DNA of 64,000 nucleotides, taken from Veillonella sp. T11011-6. Its GTDB lineage: Bacteria; Bacillota; Negativicutes; Veillonellales; Veillonellaceae. This document shows positions 53,597-63,441 of the stretch, piece after piece. Location of the stretch: assembly GCF_002959755.1 (NCBI RefSeq), contig NZ_PPCW01000001.1, positions 248,001 through 312,000 on the forward strand, given 5' to 3'. How positions within the stretch are numbered: position 1 is the first letter of the stretch; every line of letters begins with the position of its first letter. Position numbers and translations under genes: made by a program. The notes under the pieces are model-generated. The model saw only the letters and a list, made by a program, of their open reading frames with translations. It searched no databases and was not told the DNA's origin.

Positions 53597-54658
53597 ATGG
53601 AAAAAGTTATCGCTGTAGCTATGAGTGGCGGCGTAGATAGTTCTTTAACTGCTGCAATGCTACTAAAACAAGGCTATAAAGTATTTGGTATTACCCTATG
53701 GCTATGGGTGAGTGGTACGCCTTATGATTCAGTGCCTCTCGCTGTTACAGATGCTAAGAAGATGTGTGATTTTCTTGGTATTGAGCATCATGTTATCGAT
53801 GCTCGTGATGTATTCTACGAAAACGTAGTAGATTACTTCGTAAAAGAATATGCCTATGGTCGTACACCAAATCCTTGTGTATTCTGTAATAAAAATATCA
53901 AATTTGATTTGATGCTTAACCGTGCTCTTGAACTTGGTGCCACACATATGGTTACTGGCCATTATGCACAGGTTAATTATAATGAAGAAACAGGTTTATA
54001 TGAATTACATAAAGGCGTTGATCCTACCAAAGACCAAAGTTATGTTATGTACAATATGAACCAACGCATTTTGAGTCACCTCATGTTCCCACTAGGTGGC
54101 CAATGTAAGACTGAAACACGTAAATTAGCTGCTGAATATGATTTGCCAGTAGCTAAAAAACCAGATAGTGTAGATATTTGTTTCTTGCCTCATGGGAATT
54201 ATCAGAAGCTTGTAGTAGAAGAAATGAAAGATAAACCAAAGTCTGGTAATATCGTTACTGAAGATGGTGAGGTATTAGGTAAGCATAATGGCTTATTTAA
54301 CTACACCATTGGTCAACGTAAAGGCCTTGGCATTGCATATAAGCACCCATTATACGTTATCGGTTTTAATGGTGAACGCAATGAGGTCATCGTAGGTCCT
54401 AATGATCGACTTTTTACGAATCGTATGATTTGCAAGTTCTATAATTTCTTGGATGATACAATTCATAAAGAATTAAAGGCGGAAGGTAAAATTCGCTATG
54501 CAGCAAATCCTTCACCTTGTACTGCACGTATCTTAGATGATGATACGATGGAAGTTATCTTCGAAGAACCACAACGGGCTATTACACCAGGTCAGTCCGT
54601 AGCCTTTTATAATGGCACTCAACTATTAGGAGGTGCTGTTATCGATCGCGTATGTTAG
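53597..54658 (+). CDS. mnmA: tRNA-specific 2-thiouridylase
   Basis: MnmA puts sulfur on U34 of tRNAs for Lys, Glu and Gln. The PP-loop motif AMSGGVDSSL lies near residue 10. The two catalytic cysteines are in NPCVFCNKNIKF and in DICFLPHG. The C-terminal domains are complete, giving 353 residues. ATG at 53597 has AAAGGAG upstream; an in-frame ATG ten codons earlier sits inside a hairpin and lacks a site. lepA follows. Confidence 0.96.
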   Translation: MEKVIAVAMSGGVDSSLTAAMLLKQGYKVFGITLWLWVSGTPYDSVPLAVTDAKKMCDFLGIEHHVIDARDVFYENVVDYFVKEYAYGRTPNPCVFCNKNIKFDLMLNRALELGATHMVTGHYAQVNYNEETGLYELHKGVDPTKDQSYVMYNMNQRILSHLMFPLGGQCKTETRKLAAEYDLPVAKKPDSVDICFLPHGNYQKLVVEEMKDKPKSGNIVTEDGEVLGKHNGLFNYTIGQRKGLGIAYKHPLYVIGFNGERNEVIVGPNDRLFTNRMICKFYNFLDDTIHKELKAEGKIRYAANPSPCTARILDDDTMEVIFEEPQRAITPGQSVAFYNGTQLLGGAVIDRVC

Positions 54659-54696
54659 AAAGGAGAATACAAGTTCCTTGAACTTGTTTACATAGT
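54658..54696 (+). promoter_or_regulatory. Shine-Dalgarno of lepA separated from the ATG by a hairpin
   Basis: GAAAGGAG at 54658-54665 overlaps the mnmA stop, but the lepA ATG lies 31 bases further on. Between them, ACAAGTT (54669-54675) pairs with AACTTGT (54681-54687) around a CCTTG loop. Folding this seven-base-pair stem would leave about 12 unpaired bases between site and ATG. No other ribosome binding site or in-frame upstream start exists, because a TGA lies in frame. Confidence 0.55.
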
Positions 54697-56496
54697 ATGT
54701 CAACGAAAAAGATTAGAAACTTCTGTATTATAGCTCATATTGACCATGGTAAATCTACCATCGCCGATAGATTAATTGAATATACTGGCACATTACAAAA
54801 GCGTGAAATGGAAGCTCAAGTTTTGGACTCCATGGATCTTGAACGAGAACGTGGTATTACCATTAAAGCTCAATCTGTTCGTATTTTGTATAAAGCACAA
54901 GATGGTGAAGAGTATATCTTGAATCTCATCGATACTCCGGGCCATGTGGATTTCAGCTATGAAGTATCTCGTTCTCTTGCGGCTTGTGAAGGTGCATTAC
55001 TTGTAGTAGATGCTGCACAAGGTGTAGAAGCGCAAACGTTGGCAAATGTGTATCTCGCTTTAGAACATGATCTTGAAATCATTCCTGTTATTAACAAAAT
55101 TGATTTGCCTTCTGCAGATCCTGATCGAGTTAAACATGAAATTGAAGATATCATTGGCTTAGATGCATCAGAAGCAGTGTTATGTTCCGCTAAATCAGGC
55201 ATCGGTATCCCTGATATTTTGGAAGCTATTGTAAATAAAGTACCTGCGCCACCAGATAAATCTGATCAACCTACGAGAGCTTTGATTTTTGATAGCCGCT
55301 TTGACTCCTATAAAGGTGCTATTGCGTATGTTCGTGTAAAAGAAGGCACTATCAAGGCAAAAGATACAATTCGTATGATGCATGATAAAAAGGATTTTGA
55401 TGTTACAGAACTTGGTATCTTTACACCAAATCTCGTACCAGTACAAGAATTACCTTGTGGTTCGGTAGGTTGTATTGCAGCGAGCATCAAAAATGTAAAA
55501 GATTGTCACGTAGGTGATACGGTAACATTAGCTAATAATCCTGCACCAGAACCATTGCCAGGTTATCGCAAGGCTGTATCTATGGTATATTGTGGTCTCT
55601 ATCCGACAGAGTCTAAAGATTATGAAAACCTTCGTGATGCATTAGAAAAATTACAGCTTAATGATGCTGCCTTGGAATATGAAGCTGAAACATCCTTGGC
55701 ATTGGGTTTTGGTTTCCGTTGTGGCTTCCTCGGTTTGTTACATATGGACGTTATTCAAGAACGGTTAGAGCGAGAATATAATTTAACGCTCATTACGACC
55801 GCTCCATCTGTAAACTACAAGGTATATAAAACAAATGGAGAAATGCTAGAAGTAGATAATCCGGCTAAATTGCCACCTCCTACAGAAATCGACTACATTG
55901 AAGAGCCTTATGTAAAAGCTACTACAATTGTTCCTAAAGATTTCGTAGGTACTATTATGGAATTATCTCAAGATAAACGTGGTGAATATCAATCCATGGA
56001 ATATTTGGATGAATCACGTGTATCTGTTGTGTATCACTTGCCTTTGAGTGAAATTATTTACGACTACTTTGATAAATTGAAATCTGCTACCAAGGGTTAT
56101 GCATCTCTTGACTATGAGTTAATTGGGTATAAACAATCTCCAATGGTTAAGATGGATATTCTGCTAAATGGTGATCCTGTGGATGCATTGTCTATTATCG
56201 TACATAAGGACCGTGCTGCAACACGTGGTCGTGCGTTAGCTGAAAAATTAAAAGAATTGATTCCTCGTCAAATGTTTGAAATTCCTATTCAAGCAGCGGT
56301 GGGCACAAAAATTGTGGCTCGTGAGACTGTAAAAGCGTGGCGAAAAGACGTTTTGGCTAAGTGTTACGGCGGTGACATTTCTCGTAAGCGTAAACTCTTA
56401 GAAAAACAAAAAGCCGGTAAGAAACGTATGAAGTCTGTGGGCTCTGTAGAGATTCCACAAGAAGCATTTATGGCTATTCTCAAGGTTGAGGACTAA
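54697..56496 (+). CDS. lepA: Elongation factor 4 (LepA)
   Basis: LepA is a ribosome-associated GTPase similar to EF-G, linked to 30S biogenesis and back-translocation. The protein of 599 residues has [19 protein letters not shown] (G1), [11 protein letters not shown] (G2), DTPGHVDF (G3) and NKIDLPSA (G4). The LepA-specific C-terminal domain ends with [25 protein letters not shown]. The start is fixed by the conserved N-terminus; its ribosome binding site is unusually far away. It ends by overlapping the region before hemW. Confidence 0.97.
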   Translation: MSTKKIRNFCIIAHIDHGKSTIADRLIEYTGTLQKREMEAQVLDSMDLERERGITIKAQSVRILYKAQDGEEYILNLIDTPGHVDFSYEVSRSLAACEGALLVVDAAQGVEAQTLANVYLALEHDLEIIPVINKIDLPSADPDRVKHEIEDIIGLDASEAVLCSAKSGIGIPDILEAIVNKVPAPPDKSDQPTRALIFDSRFDSYKGAIAYVRVKEGTIKAKDTIRMMHDKKDFDVTELGIFTPNLVPVQELPCGSVGCIAASIKNVKDCHVGDTVTLANNPAPEPLPGYRKAVSMVYCGLYPTESKDYENLRDALEKLQLNDAALEYEAETSLALGFGFRCGFLGLLHMDVIQERLEREYNLTLITTAPSVNYKVYKTNGEMLEVDNPAKLPPPTEIDYIEEPYVKATTIVPKDFVGTIMELSQDKRGEYQSMEYLDESRVSVVYHLPLSEIIYDYFDKLKSATKGYASLDYELIGYKQSPMVKMDILLNGDPVDALSIIVHKDRAATRGRALAEKLKELIPRQMFEIPIQAAVGTKIVARETVKAWRKDVLAKCYGGDISRKRKLLEKQKAGKKRMKSVGSVEIPQEAFMAILKVED

Positions 56497-56500
56497 TATA

Positions 56501-57685
56501 ATGAAAACAGATTCTAATACTTTGAATCTGTCTACACTTGGGGATATGGGCTTGTATGTCCATATCCCTTTTTGTAAACAGAAATGTATGTATTGTGATT
56601 TTCCAGCCTATCAAAATTTACAAGATTATTACGAAACCTATGTCTATGCATTAGTACAAGAAATAGATTTGTGGGTGTCAGAACACCCGGAGTCTAAATC
56701 TAAACCTATTGATACTATTTACTTTGGTGGTGGTACACCTACTGAATTATCAATTCAACAGTTACAGATGATTGTAGATAAAATAAAAAGAACTTTTACT
56801 ATTACTGACGATTGTCATATGACTATAGAGTCTAATCCTGGTGAAGTAGATCTACAGTATCTCACTAAGTTAGTTAAACTAGGTTTTAATCGCATTAGTT
56901 TTGGTGTTCAAACCTTTGATGATAAGACGCTTACCATGCTGCATCGCAGTCATAATGGGGAAAAGGCCAAACAAGCTGTTCATGAGGCTAAAGAGGCAGG
57001 CTTTACCGATATCAATATTGATTTGATTTATGGTTTGCCACGACAAACATTAGAGGATATTCAACATAATTTACATATCCTGAAAGACTTACCAATTAAT
57101 CATATTTCTACGTATGGCTTACAAGTCGAGGTAGGTACATATTTATATCATTTAGTTCAAAAGAATCTTATTTCTATTCCTAGTGAAAGCATTGATGAAG
57201 CGATGTATGACACAATGATGGAAGGCTTAAAAGAGTTAGGTTTTGAACGATATGAAATTTCTAATTTTGCTAAAGATGGTTCTTATAGTCGTCATAATTT
57301 AAAATATTGGCACTATGTAGACTATTTAGGCTTTGGTGCTGGAGCTCATTCCTTCTATGATGGTATACGCCGTAGCAACAACCGAAATGTGATGCCTTAT
57401 ATACAAGCGGTTGATCGATACACTATGCCTACTATCGATACGGAGACGATTACTGTAGGGCGAGCGCAAGAGGACTTTTGCTTCTTAGCGCTTCGCACTA
57501 AGTGGGGCCTTGATGAGCAAAAATTTGAGGATAGATTTGATGTATCTGTTCATAATTTATTTGGTAATATATTAGAAGATTTGGTTACTAAAGGCTTATT
57601 AGAGTATCAAAATGGTAGTTATCATTTAAGTTCTGAAGGGGCTAAGCATGGTAACTATGTATTTAGTCAATTTATTCGAGAGTAA
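56501..57685 (+). CDS. hemW: Radical SAM protein HemW (heme chaperone, HemN-like)
   Basis: HemW is a radical-SAM protein that binds heme and delivers it to target proteins; it was long mislabelled as oxygen-independent coproporphyrinogen oxidase. The cluster motif is HIPFCKQKCMYCDF, followed by YFGGGTPTEL, SIESNPGEV-like and FGVQTF segments. The 394-residue protein starts at ATG 56501 with GAGG nine bases upstream. A later in-frame ATG just before the radical-SAM motif is possible but less likely. It follows lepA, the same order as in many Firmicutes. Confidence 0.93.
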   Translation: MKTDSNTLNLSTLGDMGLYVHIPFCKQKCMYCDFPAYQNLQDYYETYVYALVQEIDLWVSEHPESKSKPIDTIYFGGGTPTELSIQQLQMIVDKIKRTFTITDDCHMTIESNPGEVDLQYLTKLVKLGFNRISFGVQTFDDKTLTMLHRSHNGEKAKQAVHEAKEAGFTDINIDLIYGLPRQTLEDIQHNLHILKDLPINHISTYGLQVEVGTYLYHLVQKNLISIPSESIDEAMYDTMMEGLKELGFERYEISNFAKDGSYSRHNLKYWHYVDYLGFGAGAHSFYDGIRRSNNRNVMPYIQAVDRYTMPTIDTETITVGRAQEDFCFLALRTKWGLDEQKFEDRFDVSVHNLFGNILEDLVTKGLLEYQNGSYHLSSEGAKHGNYVFSQFIRE

Positions 57686-57766
57686 TTTCTCACAGTTTCT
57701 CAAAATCTAATATGTTAGTATAAATAGGATGATGATGAATAAGCATGCTAGATTTGAGGAGGAACG

Positions 57767-58369
57767 ATGAAGACATCTGTTATTTTACATGGTTTACATA
57801 ACGAATTTACTTTAGATCAAATGAAGGCATGCATAGAATTAGCTGAAAAATATGGTGGATCTTTCCGCCATGTTGTAACAGGTATACAAATTACAGGTAT
57901 TGAAAAAGACGATAAGGAACAACTTATCTCTGAATTACCAGAAGGCGTAACTACAGTTGTTCATAGAGGTGTTAATTCCTTAATTGCTTGCGTAGGTAAA
58001 GGATACTGTAAAAATGGCCAAATGGAAACTAAAGAATTGGCTGATTATGTAGAGAGAAAACATTACGGCCGTAAAACATCTCACAAGTGCAAAATTGGAA
58101 TTAGTGGCTGTGGTCGTAACTGCCCGGATGCAATGGTAAAAGATATTGCTTTTATTGGTACATCCCAAGGTTTCATGTTGGCTGTTGGTGGCAATACAGG
58201 AATGCGACCAGAGGCTGGTAAAATATTGGCTAGAAAGCTTACTGTTGAGCAATCCAAAAAAGCTGTAGATATCTTAGTAGATTGGTATGCAGAACATGGC
58301 GAGCCCCGTGAGCGTATGGGAAAATTATTAGAACGCCTAGGTAATCCCTTAGAAGGTGTAGAACTATAA
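57767..58369 (+). CDS. Small siroheme/[4Fe-4S] sulfite or nitrite reductase-like protein
   Basis: The 200-residue protein has the one-domain layout of small assimilatory-type sulfite reductases: a ferredoxin-like half-domain at residues 1-60 and then the siroheme/[4Fe-4S] pattern C-X5-C (Cys75 and Cys81) and C-X3-C (Cys115 and Cys119) in GISGCGRNCPD. FMLAVGGNTGMRPEAGK follows, as in the family. No electron-donor subunit or siroheme-synthesis gene is near. GAGGAGG precedes the ATG. It may reduce sulfite or act in redox sensing; the substrate is not known. A stem of ten base pairs spans its stop codon. Confidence 0.85.
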   Translation: MKTSVILHGLHNEFTLDQMKACIELAEKYGGSFRHVVTGIQITGIEKDDKEQLISELPEGVTTVVHRGVNSLIACVGKGYCKNGQMETKELADYVERKHYGRKTSHKCKIGISGCGRNCPDAMVKDIAFIGTSQGFMLAVGGNTGMRPEAGKILARKLTVEQSKKAVDILVDWYAEHGEPRERMGKLLERLGNPLEGVEL

Positions 58370-58687
58370 GTTGCTATATTTTAAGTACTAATGGTTTTAT
58401 AGTTCTTAATCTGTACATTTATCTAGAGAGTGATTAGTTTTTCTCCAAATTTTAGTAACAATTAAATTATGACATATATAAACACTTATACTATTTTATG
58501 GTTTTAATAATAAAAATTTTATTAGACCATCATATTCTACTATTTAGATTTTAGGATATGACATAAATGTAGATAGTATAAGTGTTTTCTTATTATTAAA
58601 CTTTGATTTTTTGACTAATTAATTTAAAATATTCAATTGTCTTTTTGACTAAATAGATATTATTTGACTTTTTAAGGATTTTTTTGC
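58370..58687. other. AT-rich intergenic region with inverted repeats, no gene seen
   Basis: This gap is very AT-rich and has no reading frame with a credible start. It holds a ten-base-pair stem that spans the upstream stop codon (58360-58369 with 58397-58406), a perfect 15-base inverted repeat (58480-58494 with 58573-58587) with a smaller hairpin inside, and three TTGACT copies before the TTGACA of the hrcA promoter. Confidence 0.7.
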
Positions 58688-58718
58688 TTGACAATTTTTT
58701 CCAATGTGATAATATTAT
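58688..58718 (+). promoter_or_regulatory. Heat-shock operon promoter
   Basis: A perfect TTGACA at 58688-58693 is followed by TATTAT at 58713-58718, with a 19-base spacer, or by a weaker hexamer at a 17-base spacer. The CIRCE operator starts nine bases later, at the expected start of transcription. Confidence 0.7.
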
Positions 58719-58726
58719 ACATGCGA

Positions 58727-58753
58727 TTAGCACTCAAAGTTTATGAGTGCTAA
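58727..58753 (+). promoter_or_regulatory. CIRCE operator (HrcA binding site)
   Basis: TTAGCACTC, nine spacer bases and GAGTGCTAA form an exact match to the CIRCE consensus. HrcA, the product of the first gene in the operon, binds it and represses transcription until heat stress titrates GroEL. Confidence 0.97.
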
Positions 58754-58767
58754 CAAGAGGTGTCATT

Positions 58768-59784
58768 ATGGATGAAAGAAAACAGCGCATCTTGCGAGCC
58801 ATAATTGAAGACTACGTTAAATCTGCTGAACCAGTAGGTTCCAGGACGATTGCAAAGAATTATAATCTTGGTATTAGTCCTGCAACAGTAAGAAATGAAA
58901 TGTCCGATTTAGAGGAGTTAGGCTATTTGGAGCAACCTCATACATCGGCTGGACGTATTCCTTCAGCTAAAGGCTATCGCTTATATGTTGATTCTATGTT
59001 GAGTCAACAACCTGTTCCATTACAGGATGCTGAGAAAATTGAAATGTTATGGAAACATTCTAATGGATCTACCAGTGAGCTCTTCTTAAATATGGCTAAA
59101 TTATTATCACAAGTGAGCCATAGTATGAGTCTGTTCTTAGCTCCAGCCCATGATAGAGCATTAATTAAATACATTCATGTATTACCGCTAGATTCACATC
59201 AAGCTGTCATGGTTGTTATTACTGAGACTGGTGCTCTTGATAATGAATTAATGTACTTTACTGAAGGGGTTTCGCCTGATGTATTACAAAGTTTAGCTAT
59301 GCAATTTAGCAATGCTTTACAGAATATAGGTATTGGTCATGTAACGGCTGAAGCGTTAGGAACACTATTGATTCATATGGAAGGTCCACAAGGGATTTTG
59401 ATGATCCTTTCAGAAACATTATTACGAGCAATTAATAAACGTAAGTTGTTCTATTCTGTAGGTACCACAGAGTTGTTAAATCAACCAGAGTTTAAGTCTG
59501 TTGAAAAGGTACAACCCTTACTTTCATTAGTGGAAGAACAAAATCAATTGGGGCAACTATTAAAGGATGATTCACCTACACCTGTAAAGGTAAAGATTGG
59601 CAATGAAAATGATACCGAAGCACTTCAATCGATGAGTGTAGTACAAGCTGATTTTACAAATCAAGATCAACCTATCGGTACTCTTGCTATTCTAGGACCG
59701 ACACGAATGGAATATGGTCGTATCATTGGCATGTTGTCTCATATGAAACATATAATGGAATCTATGGTAAAAGAACAAAAATAG
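58768..59784 (+). CDS. hrcA: Heat-inducible transcription repressor HrcA
   Basis: HrcA represses class I heat-shock genes by binding CIRCE. The N-terminal winged-helix domain is clear (RKQRILRAIIEDYVKSAEPVGSRTIAKNY and SPATVRNEMSDLEELGYLEQPHTSAGRIP). The C-terminal part is the GAF-like dimerisation region ending in LAILGPTRMEYGRIIGML. ATG at 58768 is preferred, with AGAGGTG upstream; a frame starting inside the CIRCE half-site adds seven residues and is unlikely. The protein has 338 residues. It is autoregulated through the operator 15 bases upstream. Confidence 0.97.
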   Translation: MDERKQRILRAIIEDYVKSAEPVGSRTIAKNYNLGISPATVRNEMSDLEELGYLEQPHTSAGRIPSAKGYRLYVDSMLSQQPVPLQDAEKIEMLWKHSNGSTSELFLNMAKLLSQVSHSMSLFLAPAHDRALIKYIHVLPLDSHQAVMVVITETGALDNELMYFTEGVSPDVLQSLAMQFSNALQNIGIGHVTAEALGTLLIHMEGPQGILMILSETLLRAINKRKLFYSVGTTELLNQPEFKSVEKVQPLLSLVEEQNQLGQLLKDDSPTPVKVKIGNENDTEALQSMSVVQADFTNQDQPIGTLAILGPTRMEYGRIIGMLSHMKHIMESMVKEQK

Positions 59785-59796
59785 AAAGGGCATATA

Positions 59797-60342
59797 ATGG
59801 CTGAAGAACAAGACATTAAACAAGAAACAGTTGACGAAACAGTGGAAACTACAAATGTAGAGACGCCAGCTGTTGAGGAAGCCGAAGAAGTTGTGGCGGA
59901 CGCAGCTCAAGTATTAGAGGAGCTCAAAGCAGACTTTGATAATCGCTATAAGCGTTTACAAGCGGACTTCGACAACTTCAAACGTCGTACTAATCAAGAA
60001 AAAGAGCAACTTGCAGGATATGTTAAAGGGGATGTACTTACAGATCTACTTCCGGTATTAGATAACTTTGAACGAGCTGTTCAAAGCCCAGTGGAAGGTG
60101 ATGCAAAGGTATTCCTTGATGGATTTATCATGATCCATCAAAACTTGATGGCTATGTTATCTAAACATGGTTTAGCCGTTATCGATGCGGTAGGTAAACC
60201 ATTTGATCCAAATTTCCATCAAGCGATTATGCGAGTGCCGTCAGATGAATATGAATCTGATACGGTATGTGAAGTATTGCAAACTGGCTATACTGTTGAT
60301 GGTCGTTGTATTCGTCCAGCAATGGTAAAAGTTGTTGAATAG
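59797..60342 (+). CDS. grpE: Nucleotide exchange factor GrpE
   Basis: GrpE releases ADP from DnaK. The 181-residue protein has an acidic, disordered N-terminus (residues 1-45), a long helix with RYKRLQADFDNFKRRTNQEKE, and the beta-domain with GKPFDPNFHQAIMRVPSDEY. It lies 12 bases after hrcA, with GAAAGGG before its ATG, and is under the same CIRCE control. Confidence 0.96.
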   Translation: MAEEQDIKQETVDETVETTNVETPAVEEAEEVVADAAQVLEELKADFDNRYKRLQADFDNFKRRTNQEKEQLAGYVKGDVLTDLLPVLDNFERAVQSPVEGDAKVFLDGFIMIHQNLMAMLSKHGLAVIDAVGKPFDPNFHQAIMRVPSDEYESDTVCEVLQTGYTVDGRCIRPAMVKVVE

Positions 60343-60370
60343 ATTATAAAGGTTTTAGGAGGCATATATT

Positions 60371-62212
60371 ATGGCAAAGGTAATTGGTATTGATTTAGGT
60401 ACTACAAACTCTTGTGTTGCGGTTATGGAAGGCGGCGAACCTACGGTTATTACTAACCAAGAAGGCGCTCGTACTACTCCTTCCGTTGTTGGTTTTGCCA
60501 AAAATGGCGAACGTTTAGTAGGTCAATTGGCTAAACGTCAAGCTGTATCTAACCCAGAAAACACAATCATTTCTATTAAACGTCACATGGGTACAGACTA
60601 TAAAGTAACTGTAGAAGGTAAATCTTATACTCCTCAAGAAATTTCTGCAATGATTCTTCAAAAAATCAAAGCTGATGCAGAAGCATATTTGGGCGAACCT
60701 GTTAAACAAGCAGTTATCACAGTTCCTGCTTACTTTACAGATGCTCAACGTCAAGCTACTAAAGACGCTGGTGCTATTGCAGGCCTTGAAGTACTTCGTA
60801 TCATCAACGAACCTACAGCAGCAGCTCTTGCATATGGCGTAGATAAAGATGAAGATGGTAAAGTTCTTGTATTTGACCTTGGTGGTGGTACATTCGACGT
60901 ATCCATTCTTGAACTTGGCGATGGCGTTTTTGAAGTATTAGCAACATCTGGTAACAACCATCTTGGTGGTGATGACTTCGACCAACGCATTATGAACTAC
61001 CTTATCGAAGAGTTCAAAAAAGAAACAGGTATCGATTTATCCAATGATAAATTAGCTGATCAACGATTAAAAGAAGCTGCTGAAAAAGCAAAAATTGAAT
61101 TGTCTGGCGTAGCAAGTACAAATATCAATTTGCCATTCATCACAGCTGATGCTACTGGTCCTAAACACTTGGATGTAACATTGACTCGTGCTAAATTCGA
61201 AGAATTAACTGCTGATTTGGTACAAGCTACTATCGAACCTACTCGTAAAGCTATGAACGATGCTGGTTTATCTGCATCCGATATCGATAAAGTATTGTTA
61301 GTTGGTGGTTCTAGCCGTATTCCAGCTGTACAAGAAGCTATTAAAAAAGTATTGGGTAAAGAACCAACTAAAAACGTTAACCCTGATGAATGTGTAGCTA
61401 TTGGTGCTGCTATTCAAGGTGGTGTATTAGTAGGTGAAGTAAAAGACGTATTGTTACTTGATGTAACTCCATTGTCTCTTGGTATTGAAACAATGGGTGG
61501 TGTATTCACACGTATTATCGATCGTAACACTACAATTCCTACATCTAAATCTCAAGTATTCTCCACTGCTGCAGATAATCAACCATCTGTAGATATCCAT
61601 GTATTGCAAGGTGAACGTGAATTCGCAGCAGATAACAAAACTTTGGGTCGATTCAACTTAGATGGTATCCCAGCAGCTCCTCGTGGGGTTCCTCAAATCG
61701 AAGTAACATTCGACATCGATGCTAACGGTATCGTACATGTAAAAGCAAAAGACTTGGGTACTCAAAAAGAACAAAAAATTACAATCACTTCTTCTAGCGG
61801 ATTAAAAGAAGACGAAATCGATCGCATGGTTAAAGAAGCTGAAGCACATGCAGCAGAAGATAAAGCTAGAAAAGAAGAATTAGATGTTAAAAACAATGCA
61901 GACTCCTTGGTATACCAAGCTGAAAAAGCTTTGAAAGAACTTGATGGTAAAGGCGACACAGCTTTGTTGAAAGAAGTTGAAGAAGCAAAAGATAAATTGA
62001 AAAAATCTATCGAAGCAGGCAACATCGAAGATATCAAAAAAGACAGTGAAGCTTTGGAACAACCATTACATAAATTAGCTGAGCAAATGTATGCAGCAGC
62101 ACAACAAGCTCAACAAGCAGCTGGTGGTGCAGAGCAAGGTCAACAACAAACAAAATCTGATGACAATGTAGTTGATGCTGATTACACAGTAGTGGATGAC
62201 GATAAGAAATAA
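60371..62212 (+). CDS. dnaK: Chaperone DnaK (Hsp70)
   Basis: The 613-residue protein has the Hsp70 ATPase domain ([46 protein letters not shown]), the substrate-binding domain (about 385-510) and a helical lid ending in a Gln/Ala-rich tail with acidic residues. The segment missing near residue 80-100 relative to Gram-negative DnaK is as in Firmicutes. TTAGGAGG precedes the ATG. Codon use is of the highly expressed type. It is part of the hrcA operon. Confidence 0.98.
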   Translation: MAKVIGIDLGTTNSCVAVMEGGEPTVITNQEGARTTPSVVGFAKNGERLVGQLAKRQAVSNPENTIISIKRHMGTDYKVTVEGKSYTPQEISAMILQKIKADAEAYLGEPVKQAVITVPAYFTDAQRQATKDAGAIAGLEVLRIINEPTAAALAYGVDKDEDGKVLVFDLGGGTFDVSILELGDGVFEVLATSGNNHLGGDDFDQRIMNYLIEEFKKETGIDLSNDKLADQRLKEAAEKAKIELSGVASTNINLPFITADATGPKHLDVTLTRAKFEELTADLVQATIEPTRKAMNDAGLSASDIDKVLLVGGSSRIPAVQEAIKKVLGKEPTKNVNPDECVAIGAAIQGGVLVGEVKDVLLLDVTPLSLGIETMGGVFTRIIDRNTTIPTSKSQVFSTAADNQPSVDIHVLQGEREFAADNKTLGRFNLDGIPAAPRGVPQIEVTFDIDANGIVHVKAKDLGTQKEQKITITSSSGLKEDEIDRMVKEAEAHAAEDKARKEELDVKNNADSLVYQAEKALKELDGKGDTALLKEVEEAKDKLKKSIEAGNIEDIKKDSEALEQPLHKLAEQMYAAAQQAQQAAGGAEQGQQQTKSDDNVVDADYTVVDDDKK

Positions 62213-62228
62213 GAAGGGTTGGTAACTA

Positions 62229-63386
62229 ATGGCACGTGATTATTATGACATCTTAGGGGTCAGTAAAAATGCCTCTCAAGATGAAATCAAAAAGGCCTTC
62301 CGTAAAAAGGCACGCCAATACCATCCAGATGTAAATAAAGATAATCCAAAGGAAGCGGAAGCAAAATTTAAAGAAGCAAACGAAGCTTACGAAGTATTGT
62401 CTGATGAAACTAAAAAAGCTCAATATGACCAATTCGGCCACGACGCCTTCAAACAAGGAGGCGGCGCTGGCGCTGGTGGTTTCCAAGGTGGCTTTGGCGG
62501 TTTTGGTGGTCAAGCTGGGGGCTTTGGTGATATCTTTGGCGATATTTTTGGTGGCATGTTTGGCGGTGGTCGCCAACAACAAGGTCCTCAAAAAGGTAAT
62601 GACTTGCGCGAAGATATCGATATTTCCTTTGAAGATGCAGCCTTTGGTAAATCTATGGAAATAGAAGTGCATCGTCATGAAGAATGTGATCACTGTCATG
62701 GTACTGGTGGTGAACCAGGATCTCGTGTCGATACTTGTCCAAACTGTCATGGTTCTGGTCAAGAAGCGGTTATTCAAAATACTCCATTTGGACGTATGCA
62801 ATCCGTTCGCACTTGTTCTCGCTGTCATGGTACTGGTAAAAGCATTGAAAAACCTTGTTCTAAATGCCGTGGTACAGGTGAAATGCTTGCAAAACGCAAG
62901 ATTTCTATTAAAATTCCAGCAGGTGTAGATAGTGGTTCTCGCTTACGCGTTGCTAATGAAGGTGAACCAGGTATTTTGGGCGGTCCTAAGGGTGACCTTT
63001 ACGTATATATCTTTGTTCGTCCTCATAAGGAATTTGAACGAAATGGTAATGACGTTATTAGCCGTGTGAATATTAGCTTTGCTCAAGCTGCATTAGGTGC
63101 GACTATACAAGTTAACACCTTAGATGGTAAAGTAGAGTTAAAGATTCCGGAAGGTACTCAAACGGGAACGGCATTCCGCGTAAAGGGCAAAGGTATTCCA
63201 TATTTGCGTAACCCTAAGCAACGTGGGGACCAACATATTGTGGTAACTGTTCAAACGCCTAAGAAGTTGACAGATACTCAACGTGAGTTATTATTACGCT
63301 TTGCAAACGAAAGTAACGAAGATGTAAATAACTTACAAGTGAGCAAAAGTCTCTTTGAAAAAATTAAGGACGTTTTGACTAAATGA
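62229..63386 (+). CDS. dnaJ: Chaperone DnaJ (Hsp40, type I)
   Basis: DnaJ delivers substrates to DnaK and stimulates its ATPase. The J domain (residues 1-70) has the HPD motif in YHPDVNKD. A Gly/Phe-rich region of about 50 residues follows. The zinc-binding domain has four CxxCxGxG repeats ([32 protein letters not shown]), and the C-terminal substrate-binding domain is complete. It has 385 residues. It follows dnaK by 16 bases. Confidence 0.97.
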   Translation: MARDYYDILGVSKNASQDEIKKAFRKKARQYHPDVNKDNPKEAEAKFKEANEAYEVLSDETKKAQYDQFGHDAFKQGGGAGAGGFQGGFGGFGGQAGGFGDIFGDIFGGMFGGGRQQQGPQKGNDLREDIDISFEDAAFGKSMEIEVHRHEECDHCHGTGGEPGSRVDTCPNCHGSGQEAVIQNTPFGRMQSVRTCSRCHGTGKSIEKPCSKCRGTGEMLAKRKISIKIPAGVDSGSRLRVANEGEPGILGGPKGDLYVYIFVRPHKEFERNGNDVISRVNISFAQAALGATIQVNTLDGKVELKIPEGTQTGTAFRVKGKGIPYLRNPKQRGDQHIVVTVQTPKKLTDTQRELLLRFANESNEDVNNLQVSKSLFEKIKDVLTK

Positions 63387-63393
63387 ACAGCTC

Positions 63394-63424
63394 ATGTGAA
63401 GGAATGGTTTGTTCCGTCACATTC
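63394..63424 (+). other. Short hairpin between dnaJ and prmA
   Basis: ATGTGA and GGAA pair with TTCC and TCACAT across one mismatch. There is no T run, so it is not a clear terminator; it may mark an mRNA processing site or be a weak attenuator before prmA. Confidence 0.3.
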
Positions 63425-63441
63425 CCTATAAAGGAGCATAT

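Noticed and set aside
58360-58406. Ten-base-pair stem spanning the stop codon of the siroheme protein as a terminator
   Set aside because: The loop is 27 bases and no T run follows, so I noted it only as part of the intergenic description.
62455-62600. Repetitive Gly-rich DNA in dnaJ taken as a possible tandem repeat
   Set aside because: It encodes the normal Gly/Phe linker of DnaJ and is not a separate repeat element.
62253-62828. Minus-strand frame of 191 codons opposite dnaJ
   Set aside because: Low-complexity Thr/Ala-rich shadow of the Gly/Phe region and zinc repeats of dnaJ; no credible start.
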